A DNA stretch of 64,000 nt from Candidatus Phosphoribacter hodrii. GTDB lineage: Bacteria > Actinomycetota > Actinomycetes > Actinomycetales > Dermatophilaceae. Below, piece by piece: positions 7,495 through 16,033 of the stretch. The notes under the pieces were generated by a model. It ran no database searches and had not been told where the DNA came from. It saw only the letters and a list, made by a program, of their open reading frames with translations. The stretch's first letter is position 1; each line of letters starts with the position of its first letter. The position numbers and the translations under genes were made by a program. The stretch is taken from the NCBI GenBank assembly GCA_016707175.1, contig JADJIB010000001.1, positions 372,001 through 436,000 of the forward strand. The letters are read 5' to 3'.

Positions 7495-8862
7495 ATGAGC
7501 ACACGTGTGTGGTGGCTGCGTCGCGACCTGCGCGTCGCTGACCACCCTGCCCTGCTCGCCGCGGCCGACGGCGGGGCCGTGGTTCCGCTCTTCGTCCTCG
7601 ACCCAGCCCTCTGGGCGGCCGCTGGTGCGCCGCGGCAGGCCCGCTTGCTCGCGTCTCTCCGCTCGCTCGACGCCGACCTCCGCGACAGGTATGCCGTGTC
7701 GCTCGTCGTCCGGATCGGCTCACCTTTGACTGTGGTCCCGGCCCTGGCGACTGAGGTCGGTGCGGTTGCCGTGCATGTCACGGCCGAGACCACGCCCTAT
7801 GGACGCCGCCGAGACACCGCTGTCCGGGCCGCTCTGAACGCCCAGGGCCGAGAGCTCGTGGCGACGGGCACGGCATACGCGATCGGGCCTGGGACAGTGC
7901 GGACGGGAGGTGGGACGCCCTATCGGGTGTTCACGCCGTTCGCGCGCGCTTGGCGAGCGCTGGGGGCGCCTGGGCCGGCGCCCGCACCGAGTCGCCTGAT
8001 CGGGCTGCGCGCCGTCCCCTCCGACGACCTCCCGCTGGTTGAGAGTTCTGGTGTGGCGGCGGAGGGTGTGGTGGCTGGCGAATCGGCCGCCCGCGTACGC
8101 TGGGAGGAGTTCCTGCGCGATGGCGTGGCCGACTACGGCGAGCGCCGCGACCGGCCGGACCTCGACGGCACCTCGCGGCTGTCCGCGGCGCTGAAGTTCG
8201 GCGAGGTGCATCCGCGCACGCTGCTGGCGGAGCTCGGTCGCTCCCCTGCGGCCGGCAGCCCGGGCGCGACCACCTTTGTCACCGAGTTGGCCTGGCGGGA
8301 GTTCTACGCCGACGTGTTGTGGCATCACCCGGCCTCGGCGTGGAGCGACCTGCGGCCGATGGCGGGGATGGTTTATGACGAGCCGGGCGAGGGATTCGAG
8401 GCGTGGCGGGCGGGGCGCACCGGGTTCCCGTTCGTCGATGCGGGGATGCGCCAGTTGGCCGCGACCGGCTGGATGCACAACCGGGTGCGGATGGTGACGG
8501 CGAGCTTCCTCGTCAAGGATCTGCACGTGTGGTGGCCGCATGGCGCCCGGCACTTCATGGCGCTGCTGGCCGACGGTGACCTCGCCTCCAACTCGCACGG
8601 CTGGCAGTGGTGCGCCGGCACCGGCACCGACGCTGCCCCCTACTTCCGGGTCTTCAACCCGGTCGGGCAAGGGCTGCGCTTCGACCCCGACGGTGCTTAT
8701 GTGCGCCGTTGGGTCCCCGAGCTCGCCCACGTGCCCGGCGCGGCTGCGCACGAGCCGTGGCGCCACCCGCAGGGGTATGCCGCGGGCTACCCCACCCGGA
8801 TCCTCGACCACGCCGTCGAGCGCGAGGAAGCCCTGCGCCGGTATGCCGCGACCCGCACCTGA
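7495..8862 (+). CDS. phr: deoxyribodipyrimidine photo-lyase
   Basis: 455 residues. The N-terminal antenna-binding domain starts VWWLRRDLRVADHPAL; the C-terminal FAD-binding domain has WREFYADVLWHHP, GYPFVD-like GFPFVDAGMRQL, GWMHNRVRMV and the DLASNSHGWQWCAGTGTDAA block that lines the flavin pocket. The enzyme repairs UV-induced pyrimidine dimers with blue light. The ATG at 7495 is 19 bp from the divergent dtxR start, so the two promoters must overlap each other's 5' regions. Confidence 0.94.
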   Translation: MSTRVWWLRRDLRVADHPALLAAADGGAVVPLFVLDPALWAAAGAPRQARLLASLRSLDADLRDRYAVSLVVRIGSPLTVVPALATEVGAVAVHVTAETTPYGRRRDTAVRAALNAQGRELVATGTAYAIGPGTVRTGGGTPYRVFTPFARAWRALGAPGPAPAPSRLIGLRAVPSDDLPLVESSGVAAEGVVAGESAARVRWEEFLRDGVADYGERRDRPDLDGTSRLSAALKFGEVHPRTLLAELGRSPAAGSPGATTFVTELAWREFYADVLWHHPASAWSDLRPMAGMVYDEPGEGFEAWRAGRTGFPFVDAGMRQLAATGWMHNRVRMVTASFLVKDLHVWWPHGARHFMALLADGDLASNSHGWQWCAGTGTDAAPYFRVFNPVGQGLRFDPDGAYVRRWVPELAHVPGAAAHEPWRHPQGYAAGYPTRILDHAVEREEALRRYAATRT

Positions 8863-9343
8863 GCGCTCGACTCCTGCATCGGTTTCGGTCGCACTCAGAC
8901 CGCCGAACTAACACTGGCCCCCAGCGAGCGCGGGACCGAGTGCGATCAAGGGGGTGATCACCCCACCAACCGCACTCCGTGCCGCACTCGACTGGCGGTG
9001 GCGCCTGATTCGTGGCCTGGGCAGGGGTTACCCACGAGGGCGCAGGGCGATCGGGGGAACCGCTGTGGCCGGCGGCGGGGGGGGGGTCGAGCGAGTCTCG
9101 ACCAGCCCAGCACGGCCGGCTCAGACGGCGGGTCTGATGGCGGGCCCAGGGCAGCACGCGATCACTGGACCCGGCGCCCCTCCTCAGACCTTGCTCGGGG
9201 CCCTTGGTGGGGGCGGGCGTGTAGATGACGTTGCTCATCGGCTTTGCTCCAGACACTGGCGTGGAGGCGGCGGTCGCCCCACCCAGCAACATGCGCCAAC
9301 GGCCGGCCCTACGTCGGTGGGCGGACGGCATACCCTCGGGGTC
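8863..9343. other. intergenic region with palindromes, no supported gene
   Basis: About 480 bp. It holds a perfect 14-bp palindrome GGGGTGATCACCCC (8951-8964), a run of ten G (9077-9086) and a hairpin GGTCGAG-N5-CTCGACC (9085-9103). A minus-strand frame beginning MSNVIYTPAPTKGPEQG near 9233 looks unusually protein-like for a shadow frame, but then dissolves into Arg/Pro-rich sequence; I do not call it a gene. Confidence 0.5.
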
Positions 9344-10024
9344 GTGACTGAGGTGCGTGTGCGTGAAGCCGTCCCTGCCGACTGCCCGGCGATCTACGAG
9401 CTCGTCGTGGCGCTGGCGGTCTATGAGAAGGAGCCCGACGCGGTCGAGGGCAGCGTCGATGACCTGCGCGCGCACCTGTTCGGGCCGACGCCGCAGGTGT
9501 TCTGCCATGTCGCCGAGGTGAGCGACGACGCGGGCGGGTGGAGCGTCGCGGGGATCGCCATCTGGTACGTCACGTTCTCGACCTGGAAGGTCCGGCACGG
9601 GATCTGGCTGGAGGACCTGTTCGTGCGGCCCGAGGCGCGGGGGCTGGGCCTGGGGCGGCTGCTGCTCACCGAGTTGGCCGGGATCGCGGTGGAGCGGGGC
9701 TACCCGAGGTTCGAGTGGTGGGTGTTGGACTGGAACACGCCAGCGCAGGGGTTCTACGAGAGCCTGGGCGCCGCACCGCAGGATGAGTGGACCGTGTGGC
9801 GCACCGACGGCGCGGCCCTCACTGCTCTGGGGTCGAGCGCTCCCGGCCTGATCGGGTCGAAGCGGGGGACCCAGACCTTCAGCCACGCCGCGCCGGCCCA
9901 GGCCACGACCCCCATCACCACCGACGCCGTCCCGAGCGAGGCGAGCACGGCAACCGCCGACACCAACGCCGGGCCACTCGCCCAACCGATGTCGCCCATC
10001 AGCCGCCAGCCGCCGAGGAACTGA
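9344..10024 (+). CDS. GNAT-family N-acetyltransferase
   Basis: The GTG at 9344 begins VTEVRVREAVPADCPAIYEL. The acetyl-CoA-binding region is intact (LEDLFVRPEARGLGLGRLLL), as is the C-terminal FEWWVLDWNTPAQGFYESLGA, a pattern seen in diamine/thialysine acetyltransferase-type GNATs. The fold should end near residue 165 (about 9840); the open frame continues to 10024 with Thr/Ala-rich sequence that lies antisense over the end of the MFS gene. The real stop may be lost to a sequencing or true frameshift. The substrate is unknown. Confidence 0.8.
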   Translation: MTEVRVREAVPADCPAIYELVVALAVYEKEPDAVEGSVDDLRAHLFGPTPQVFCHVAEVSDDAGGWSVAGIAIWYVTFSTWKVRHGIWLEDLFVRPEARGLGLGRLLLTELAGIAVERGYPRFEWWVLDWNTPAQGFYESLGAAPQDEWTVWRTDGAALTALGSSAPGLIGSKRGTQTFSHAAPAQATTPITTDAVPSEASTATADTNAGPLAQPMSPISRQPPRN

Positions 10025-11087
10025 GCCCGCCCGACCTCCGGCGACGCATCAGCACCGAGCGTCATGAGGATCCCCGACCCGATGCCATTGCCGATGCCCA
10101 GCACCGTCGCGACGACCACCAGCGCCCAGAACGTCGAGGCGAACGGCACGAGGACCATCCCCAGCCCCAACACCAACATCGACGGCACGGCGACATGGAC
10201 CCGGCCGAAGCGGTCCATCGCCCAGCCCGCCGGATAGAACAACAGCATGTCGGCCGCCCCCGACAGCCCGAAGACGATGCTCGTCGACGTGGCGTCCAGC
10301 CCGATCGCCTCAGCCCACAGCGGCACGATCGCGTTGCGGGCCGCCCGGGTCGCGGCGACGGCAATGACGCCGAACCCCAAGGTGGTGAGGACCCGCCGGT
10401 GATCCCGCAACACCCGGAACACCGTGAGCGCGGCGCCAGCCCCAGCCCCAGCCCCCCCAACCCCTCGCGCGAGCGCACCGCCGACGCCCGGTCGGCCCGA
10501 TGGGCGGCATCACGAACGGCCAGGTCCTTGGTCACTGCCACGAGCCCACCGGCGGCCAGCGCGGCTGCTGCCCCCACGGCATACGGGCCGATGCTCCCCC
10601 ACCACGAGAGAACGAGCGCGCCGACGAACGGACCCACGAAGATCCCCACCCGATGCACTCCCCCGAGCGTCGACAACGCCCGCGCCCGCAGCGAGGGCGC
10701 GACCGCATTCGTCAGGTAGGCATGCCGCGCCAGCCCGAAGACCGACCCCGCAAGCCCGAGCGCCAATACGGCGGCGGCGAGTGTCACCACGGAGGGCGCC
10801 AGACCGGCCGCCGTCATGCCGACCGCTTCGGCGACGCTCGCAGCAAGCAAGGCGCGCCGCTCGCCGAACCGGGCGGCGAGCGCACCCGCGGGCAGGTCGC
10901 CCACGAGCATCCCCACCCCGAGCAGCGACACGATGACCGCAGCCGTCCCGACACTCGCGCCGAGATCGCGCGCGGTGAGCGCCAGGACGGGCAGGACCGC
11001 GCCGGTCCCGATGGACGACAGCACCGTCGGCCCGTATGCCGCGACCGCGATCGGCCGCAGCCTGGTCACCTGGGGGGTGCTGCTCAC
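9754..11087 (-). pseudogene. MFS transporter, interrupted by a frameshift
   Basis: Two minus-strand frames together make one major facilitator protein. The first, from about 11087 (GTG; 11096 also possible) to about 10440, gives TM helices 1-6 with VGDLPAGALAARFGERRA. The second, from about 10435 on, continues with VFRVLRDHRRVLTTLGFG and TM 7-12, including FYPAGWAMDRFGRVH. The switch falls in a G/GGGGCT-rich tract at 10430-10465. It may be a real inactivation, a slippage site or a sequencing error. The 3' end is also unclear: the second frame runs to 9754, deep into the convergent GNAT gene, but a normal-sized protein would stop near 9870. Confidence 0.75.
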
Positions 11088-11146
11088 CCCCTGCACGGTA
11101 TGCCGTTCGGCCGGGGCGCGGCCGAGGGTTCCGCTCCCCGGAGGCG

Positions 11147-11563
11147 TCAGCGGGCGGCGCGGCGCTCGGCGCGGAAGGCGAGCAGGACGAGGACGGTCTG
11201 CGCGGCCGTGATCGGGGCCCAGATGGCCCGTTCGACCGGGGACGGCGTGGCGAGGTTCATCGCGAAGGACACCGGCGCGAGCACCGCCAAGCCGGTGAGG
11301 ACCGGGCGCCGCCAACGGGCCGGCGGCCACGACGTGCCCAGCGACGCGGCGACCAACCCCCACACCCCGGCCGAGACCACACTGCCGACCCGGAACCCCA
11401 TCGGGAGGACCCCCTCGTGAGCGCCGCCCCAGGCCGCGACACCCCAAGGCGCCCCCGCGGCGAGCGCAACTTGGAACCCGGCGACCCCCGCGTAGGTGGC
11501 CGCGGCGGCCTTTCGTGGCCAGGTCGGCGTTACTGGCGTCACCGCATCGCTCGCCATCGTCAT
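11147..11563 (-). CDS. hypothetical four-TM membrane protein
   Basis: 138 residues from the ATG at 11563 (MTMASDAVTPVTPTWPRK). Four hydrophobic segments are visible, ending with VERAIWAPITAAQTVLVLLAFRAERRAA. It is divergent from the PadR regulator gene, and the 65-bp gap carries a dyad, so it is a plausible PadR target. It sits 60 bp upstream of the MFS gene on the same strand. I do not recognise the family with certainty. Confidence 0.7.
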   Translation of the reverse strand: MTMASDAVTPVTPTWPRKAAAATYAGVAGFQVALAAGAPWGVAAWGGAHEGVLPMGFRVGSVVSAGVWGLVAASLGTSWPPARWRRPVLTGLAVLAPVSFAMNLATPSPVERAIWAPITAAQTVLVLLAFRAERRAAR

Positions 11564-11603
11564 GAACCTATCTGTGAGAGATCTTGCCCAGACCCACCTT
11601 GAC

Positions 11604-11621
11604 ATATCTGTCAGATATAAT
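11604..11621 (+). promoter_or_regulatory. PadR operator overlapping a leaderless -10
   Basis: A perfect dyad ATATCTG-T-CAGATAT occupies 11604-11618 and overlaps TATAAT at 11616-11621. The ATG of padR follows seven bases after TATAAT, so transcription would start at or next to the A of the start codon, giving a leaderless mRNA. A related half-site (ATCT-GTGAG-AGAT) lies at about 11570-11582 towards the divergent membrane gene. Confidence 0.65.
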
Positions 11622-11628
11622 CAACCGC

Positions 11629-12213
11629 ATGGCCAGGTCCTCGCAAACCCATCTCGCCGTGCTCGGCGCCCTGTCGGTCGAGCCGATGACCGGGTATGCC
11701 GTGCGCGCCGCCATCACCCAGACCCTGGGCCACTTCTGGAGCGAGAGCTTCGGCCAGATCTACCCCACGCTCACCGAGCTCACCGCCCGCGGCGAGATCC
11801 GCCCCACCGAGCCCGGTCGCACGTCGGGGAGCCGCTTCGAGCTCACCGCCGCCGGCCGCAGCCGACTACGGGAGTTGCTCGCCGAGCCGGCCGCGGTCTC
11901 CCCGCCGCGCAACGGCTTGCTGCTGCGCCTCTTCCTCGGAGGGCAGCTCGGGTCGGCCCACTGCCGGGCGCTCGTTCAGGAGTCCGCCGACCGGGCCTCC
12001 GCGATGCTCGCGGGCTACGCCACGATCCGCACCGAGACCGAGGCCGAGATCGCCGCCGCCCGCGCGGCCAACGACGACACGGCAGCCGCGTCGGCGGCAT
12101 ACCGGCTGCTCACGCTCTCAGCCGGGGAGTATGCCGCGCACGCCCACCTCGCCTGGGCCGTCGAAACCCTGGCAACGCTCGCGACCCTCCCCGAGCTCGC
12201 AGAAACCCCTTGA
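11629..12213 (+). CDS. PadR-family transcriptional regulator
   Basis: 194 residues from the ATG at 11629. The PadR winged helix starts SQTHLAVLGALSVEPMTGYA and continues with SFGQIYPTLTELTARGEI, the typical recognition-helix region; a C-terminal Vir_Cterm-like helical domain follows. PadR proteins usually repress an adjacent membrane or efflux gene. Here the divergent membrane protein and the MFS gene are the candidates, and a perfect dyad overlaps this gene's own -10 box. Confidence 0.88.
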   Translation: MARSSQTHLAVLGALSVEPMTGYAVRAAITQTLGHFWSESFGQIYPTLTELTARGEIRPTEPGRTSGSRFELTAAGRSRLRELLAEPAAVSPPRNGLLLRLFLGGQLGSAHCRALVQESADRASAMLAGYATIRTETEAEIAAARAANDDTAAASAAYRLLTLSAGEYAAHAHLAWAVETLATLATLPELAETP

Positions 12214-12272
12214 AGATCGCCCGCGTTGCGGCTTACCGTCTGCGGTACACGAAGAAGGGAGGTGGTCAGGTA

Positions 12273-12311
12273 GTGAGTTCCTATCGGACACGTGAGGTGG
12301 CTGCGCGTTAG
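12273..12311 (+). other. 12-codon ORF behind a strong RBS
   Basis: GTG at 12273 is preceded by GGGAGGTGG and encodes VSSYRTREVAAR before a TAG. The peptide looks like the first residues of a MerR/excisionase-type helix-turn-helix (YRTREVA). It could be a degraded gene or a leader peptide. Nothing after it continues the domain. Confidence 0.25.
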
Positions 12312-12478
12312 CGCACCGTCCCAGCTATGGGACGTCGACGCGACCGCAATTCCAGCAGTCGCCGCGGCTCGTGGGTAGGCACGCCTCGTCCAGCGTGCAC
12401 GTCGGACCTCCGCCCAGCGGAGACCGGCTTCCCCACGGGCCGTTCCCATGCCCACGACTCAAACCCAGGGGTATGCCG

Positions 12479-13183
12479 TCACGGCTGGCGGCGGGACACC
12501 GTCCACGCGCTCGGGTCGTCCAGGAGCGGAACCTGCCCCGCGCTGGCACCCAGCTCAGCGGCCGACGGCGCCGTGAACACGATCCGGTCGTGCAGGCGGC
12601 TGGAACGCCCAGCCCAGAACTCGACCTCGGTCGCCCGGATCCGGAAGCCCGACCACGACGGCGGCACCGGCACGTCGTCCGGGTTGCCCCGGTCAGGGAA
12701 CTGCGCGGCATACCTGTCGAATTCGGCGAGCAAGGCGGCCCGGCTGGCGACCTGCTCCGACTGGTGCGACGCCCACGCGGCGACCCGCGAGCCCCACGGC
12801 CGCTGGCTGAAGTAGTCGGCGAGCGCCTCCGGCTCGATCGGCTCGGCCAGCCCGCGGAAGCGCACGACCCGGAACAACTCCGGCCAGCCGAGCGACGCGG
12901 CCACGGCGGGGTTCGCAGCGATTTCGCGGCCCTTGATCGACCCGGCATCGGTGACAAAACCCGGCCCGCGCGGGTCGAGGAAACGCATCAACACCGTCCG
13001 CACATTGGGCGCGCCAGCAGCATCGACGGTGGCGAACTGCAGCGCCAGCCCCTCGGGGGATTCGGCGGCTCGGACTCCTTCCGCCTGGGCCTGGCCGATC
13101 CAGCGGGTGAGTTGTGCGTAGGGCGTGCTCGCGAGGTCGGCTTCGTCGAGCCCCTCGCCGGTGTAGTCGACGCGGTCGGTCAC
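12479..13183 (-). CDS. pdxH: pyridoxamine 5'-phosphate oxidase
   Basis: 234 residues. FMN- and substrate-binding blocks are in order: NVRTVLMRFLDPRGPGFVTD, SIKGREIAANP, ASLGWPELFRVVRFRG, YFSQRPWGSRVAAWASHQS, and the C-terminal WSGFRIRATEVEFWAGRSSRLHDR. It oxidises pyridoxine/pyridoxamine phosphate to PLP, the cofactor of SerC encoded 3 kb away. The first codon ATG at 13183 is followed by TDRVDYTGEGLDEADL. It is transcribed away from the divergent small gene at 13239. Confidence 0.93.
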   Translation of the reverse strand: MTDRVDYTGEGLDEADLASTPYAQLTRWIGQAQAEGVRAAESPEGLALQFATVDAAGAPNVRTVLMRFLDPRGPGFVTDAGSIKGREIAANPAVAASLGWPELFRVVRFRGLAEPIEPEALADYFSQRPWGSRVAAWASHQSEQVASRAALLAEFDRYAAQFPDRGNPDDVPVPPSWSGFRIRATEVEFWAGRSSRLHDRIVFTAPSAAELGASAGQVPLLDDPSAWTVSRRQP

Positions 13184-13238
13184 CCTCCGAGCGTAGGCTT
13201 CCCGTCAATAGACGGCGCGGGGAAGGGTCCAGGCACAC

Positions 13239-13646
13239 ATGGCCAAGAGCACAATCGTCGGGAACGCGGTCAAATACGGCGTCAAGTACGGTCCGCACGT
13301 CATCGTCGCGGCCAAGGCGCTCAAGGAGCCGGCGACGGCATACGCCCAGAAGAAGCTCGCCGAGCAGAAGGCGCGGCGTGCGGCGGCTGCGGAGGCGACC
13401 ACCCTGCAGGCCGGCACCGTGCTGCGGGTCTTCCACCAGGGTCAGCCGGTGTGGGTCGTCTACAGCGGCGAGGAGCCAATCGCGTCCCACCCCGTCGTCG
13501 AGGCGACCCTCGCCCAACTCGTCGAGCGAGCCGACCTCAGCCAGCGTTTCGTCCCCGAGCCTGCCGTGACAGCCAAGGACCGCATCACCTCCGCGGGAGG
13601 ACAGGCGGCCGGCAAGGCCCGCGCGGCGCTCAAGCGCACGCGTTAG
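13239..13646 (+). CDS. hypothetical protein, basic and helical
   Basis: 135 residues, Lys/Ala-rich at the N-terminus (VGNAVKYGVKYGPHVIVAAK, then a helix AYAQKKLAEQKARRAAAAEA), with a small central domain around VLRVFHQGQPVWVVYSGEEP and a basic C-terminus. No signal peptide. It is followed by a terminator hairpin at 13648. I do not recognise the family; its basic ends might bind nucleic acid or membranes. Confidence 0.72.
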   Translation: MAKSTIVGNAVKYGVKYGPHVIVAAKALKEPATAYAQKKLAEQKARRAAAAEATTLQAGTVLRVFHQGQPVWVVYSGEEPIASHPVVEATLAQLVERADLSQRFVPEPAVTAKDRITSAGGQAAGKARAALKRTR

Positions 13647-13647
13647 G

Positions 13648-13678
13648 CGCCTGCCCCGGCCCGTTCCCTGGGCAGGCG
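13648..13678 (+). terminator. terminator hairpin
   Basis: A 9-bp perfect stem, CGCCTGCCC (13648-13656) with GGGCAGGCG (13670-13678), sits right after the stop of the preceding gene. Confidence 0.6.
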
Positions 13679-13750
13679 GTCCCAGGTGCCCGGGGGGATG
13701 GGGCAGAATCGCTAGGGCTTCACTGCCCCACTGTTCCGAGGAGTTGCCCT

Positions 13751-14893
13751 GTGACCACCCAACCGCTCGCCGCCCCCGAAGACCGGTTCAAGCCGGGTCT
13801 GGAGGGGATCGTCGCCTGCGAGACCGAGATCGCCGAACCCGACAAGGAAGGCAGCGCCCTGCGCTACCGCGGGGTCGACATCGAAGACCTCGTCGACAAG
13901 GTGTCGTTCGGCCAGGTATGGGGGCTGCTTGTCGACGGCGCGTTCGAGCCGGGCCTGCCGCCCGCCGAGCCGTTCCCGCTGCCGGTCCACTCCGGCGACG
14001 TCCGCGTCGACGTGCAGTCGGCGTTGGCCCAGCTTGCCCCGATCTGGGGTTTCCGGCCGCTGTTCGACATCGACGAAGAAGAGGCCCGCGAGAACCTCGC
14101 CCGGGCCGCCGTCATGGCGCTGTCGTTCGTCGGCCAGTCGGCCCGCGGCGTCCACAAGCCGATGGTCCCCCAGCGTGAGGTCGACAAGGCCCGCACCATC
14201 GTCGAGCGGTTCATGATCCGCTGGCGCGGCGAGCCCGACCCGCGGCACGTCGAGGCCGTCGACGCCTACTGGGTGTCGGCCGCCGAGCACGGCATGAACG
14301 CCTCGACCTTCACCGCGCGGGTCATCGCCTCCACCGGCGCCGACGTCGCCGCCTGCCTCTCCGGAGCGGTCGGCGCCATGAGCGGCCCCCTGCACGGCGG
14401 CGCCCCGTCCCGGGTGCTGCACATGCTCGAAGCCGTCGAAAACCTCGGTGACGCAACGGCATACGTCAAGGGCGTTCTGGACCGCGGCGAGCGCCTCATG
14501 GGCTTCGGGCACCGGGTCTACCGCGCCGAGGACCCGCGGGCCCGCGTGCTGCGCGCCACCTGCAAGCGGCTCGACGCGCCGCGCTACGAGGCTGCCCACG
14601 CCCTGGAGGTCGCCGCGCTCGCCGAGCTGCGCGAGCGCCGCCCCGACCGGGTGCTCGAGACCAACGTCGAGTTCTGGGCCGCGGTCATCCTCGACTACGC
14701 CGAGGTGCCGCCGTCGATGTTCACGCCGATGTTCACCTGCGCGCGCACGGCGGGCTGGTCGGCGCACATCCTTGAGCAGAAGCGCGCCGCGCGGCTCATC
14801 CGCCCGGCCGCCCGCTACATCGGGATCCATGAGCGCCGGCCCGAGGACGTCCCCGGATGGCCGCGCCACATCGACCCGCACGAGGTGCACTGA
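13751..14893 (+). CDS. citA: citrate synthase (CitA/citrate synthase 2 type)
   Basis: 380 residues from the GTG at 13751, preceded by GAGGAG. Conserved citrate synthase blocks are GLEGIVACETEIAEPD with RYRGVDIEDL at the N-terminus, STFTARVIASTGADV, the catalytic His region GPLHGGAPSRV, the second His in LMGFGHRVYRAEDPRA and the Asp region NVEFWAAVILDYAEVPPSMF. It condenses oxaloacetate with acetyl-CoA (or a related acyl-CoA). An open frame extends far upstream, but the RBS and family length support this start. A strong terminator follows. Confidence 0.9.
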   Translation: MTTQPLAAPEDRFKPGLEGIVACETEIAEPDKEGSALRYRGVDIEDLVDKVSFGQVWGLLVDGAFEPGLPPAEPFPLPVHSGDVRVDVQSALAQLAPIWGFRPLFDIDEEEARENLARAAVMALSFVGQSARGVHKPMVPQREVDKARTIVERFMIRWRGEPDPRHVEAVDAYWVSAAEHGMNASTFTARVIASTGADVAACLSGAVGAMSGPLHGGAPSRVLHMLEAVENLGDATAYVKGVLDRGERLMGFGHRVYRAEDPRARVLRATCKRLDAPRYEAAHALEVAALAELRERRPDRVLETNVEFWAAVILDYAEVPPSMFTPMFTCARTAGWSAHILEQKRAARLIRPAARYIGIHERRPEDVPGWPRHIDPHEVH

Positions 14894-14904
14894 CGCCTAC
14901 AGCT

Positions 14905-14943
14905 GCCGCGGCCCCGGGACACTCACCGTCCCGGGGCCGCGGC
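14905..14943. terminator. terminator hairpin after citA
   Basis: A perfect 16-bp GC-rich stem, 14905-14920 with 14928-14943, 7-base loop, then CTTTGCTGTT. It serves citA and possibly the convergent gene ending at 14979. Confidence 0.9.
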
Positions 14944-14978
14944 TTTGCTGTTCTCGGTATGCCGTGCGCGTGCAGCGA

Positions 14979-15782
14979 TTACAGCTGCGGGCCTTGGGCG
15001 CGCAGTTTGTCGACCTCGGCCATCTTGGCCCGCAGGTCCGACAGCCAGGTCTCGGTGTGCTGGCCGACCAGGGCAACCGCCCAGGCCAGCGCCTCCGAGC
15101 GCGACCGGGCGACCCCGGCGTCGACGAGGGTGTCGAGCACCTGACGCTCGGGCTGACGCAGCCGGGTCATGACCGGCACGGCGAGGTGGGTGAACAGCTC
15201 ACGCCGCTCCCCGATGCGAGCGCCCCAGCTGACCTTGCGGCCGTAGCGCTCCTGCGCCTGGGTGGCGATGGCGATCCGCTCGTCCCGAGACTGCTCCCGG
15301 AACCTCGAGATCCGGCCCTCGGCAGCAGCAGCGCTGTCGCCCTGACCGTCGACCGGGGGCAGCTCACCGACGACGACGATCTCCTCGCGGTCGACGCTGA
15401 TCTGCGCGTCCCCGATGAACCAGTCGGCCGGGAGCCGGCCGGCGAACCATTCGGCGACGTCATCGGCCGACGGGAGATCGGCTTGCTGCCAGCCGCCGGG
15501 GCGACCGAACGGGCCAGGCCCACCGGGACCGCCGCGACCACGGCCGCGACCGCCGGGGCCACGACCGCGACCGCCGGGTCCGCCGGGGCCTCCGGGGCCT
15601 CCGGGGCCGAACGGCATACCAGGACCGTCGGGGCCTGCGGCACCCATGGCGAACGCGGGACCGAAACCCATCCCGAAGTCTGGGCCGCGGCGCCGTCCCG
15701 GGCCGCGCCGGCGGCCCTCGGTGGGCTCGGCGTCGGTGGGGTGGTCGCCGTCTGCTGACGAAGAGTGATGATGCGGGTGCAT
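14979..15782 (-). CDS. Gly/Pro-rich protein with conserved C-terminal helical domain
   Basis: 267 residues. The N-terminus is His-rich (MHPHHH), then a long glycine/proline/arginine-rich tract (GGPGGPGG and RGRGPGGRG repeats, about residues 45-100). The C-terminal 150 residues are ordinary: WFIGDAQISVDREEIVVVGEL, then AQERYGRKVSWGARIGERRELFTHL and TRLRQPERQVLDTLVDAGVARSRSEALAW. The last part reads like a helix-turn-helix or ribbon-helix element that shows up in actinobacterial hypothetical proteins. Start ATG at 15782 has GAGAGG upstream. Function unknown. Confidence 0.75.
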   Translation of the reverse strand: MHPHHHSSSADGDHPTDAEPTEGRRRGPGRRRGPDFGMGFGPAFAMGAAGPDGPGMPFGPGGPGGPGGPGGRGRGPGGRGRGRGGPGGPGPFGRPGGWQQADLPSADDVAEWFAGRLPADWFIGDAQISVDREEIVVVGELPPVDGQGDSAAAAEGRISRFREQSRDERIAIATQAQERYGRKVSWGARIGERRELFTHLAVPVMTRLRQPERQVLDTLVDAGVARSRSEALAWAVALVGQHTETWLSDLRAKMAEVDKLRAQGPQL

Positions 15783-16033
15783 GGTGATTCCTCTCTTGCA
15801 CTGATTACAACGTTACAGGTGCAGAACGTGTGCGCCTCGGCAGTTGTTCCCAGGCGCCCCACCCATGAAGTGACACGCGCCACATCGAGCCCGGCTCCCG
15901 CCTGCGCGCGCGGGGCCACGCGTCCACGACCTGGACCCGCTGGCAACGCCGCCGCGCCGGGTTGGGACACTTGACGTGCCCCGCGCCGGCCCGGCGCCCG
16001 GCACGACGACCCGCCATCGAAGGTTGAACGATC

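Noticed and set aside
8940..9240. A minus-strand gene starting MSNVIYTPAPTKGPEQG
   Set aside because: The first 25 residues look plausible, but the rest is Arg/Pro-rich noise that runs antisense into phr; no RBS or homology could be claimed.
12371..13750. An 840-codon frame that would extend citrate synthase upstream by 460 residues
   Set aside because: The extra part is antisense to pdxH and overlaps the 13239 gene; the GTG at 13751 has a good RBS and the normal family length.
15605..15625. Glycine-rich tract of the 14979-15782 gene as a collagen-like protein
   Set aside because: GGPGGPGG lacks a sustained G-X-Y register and there is no signal peptide or trimerisation domain.
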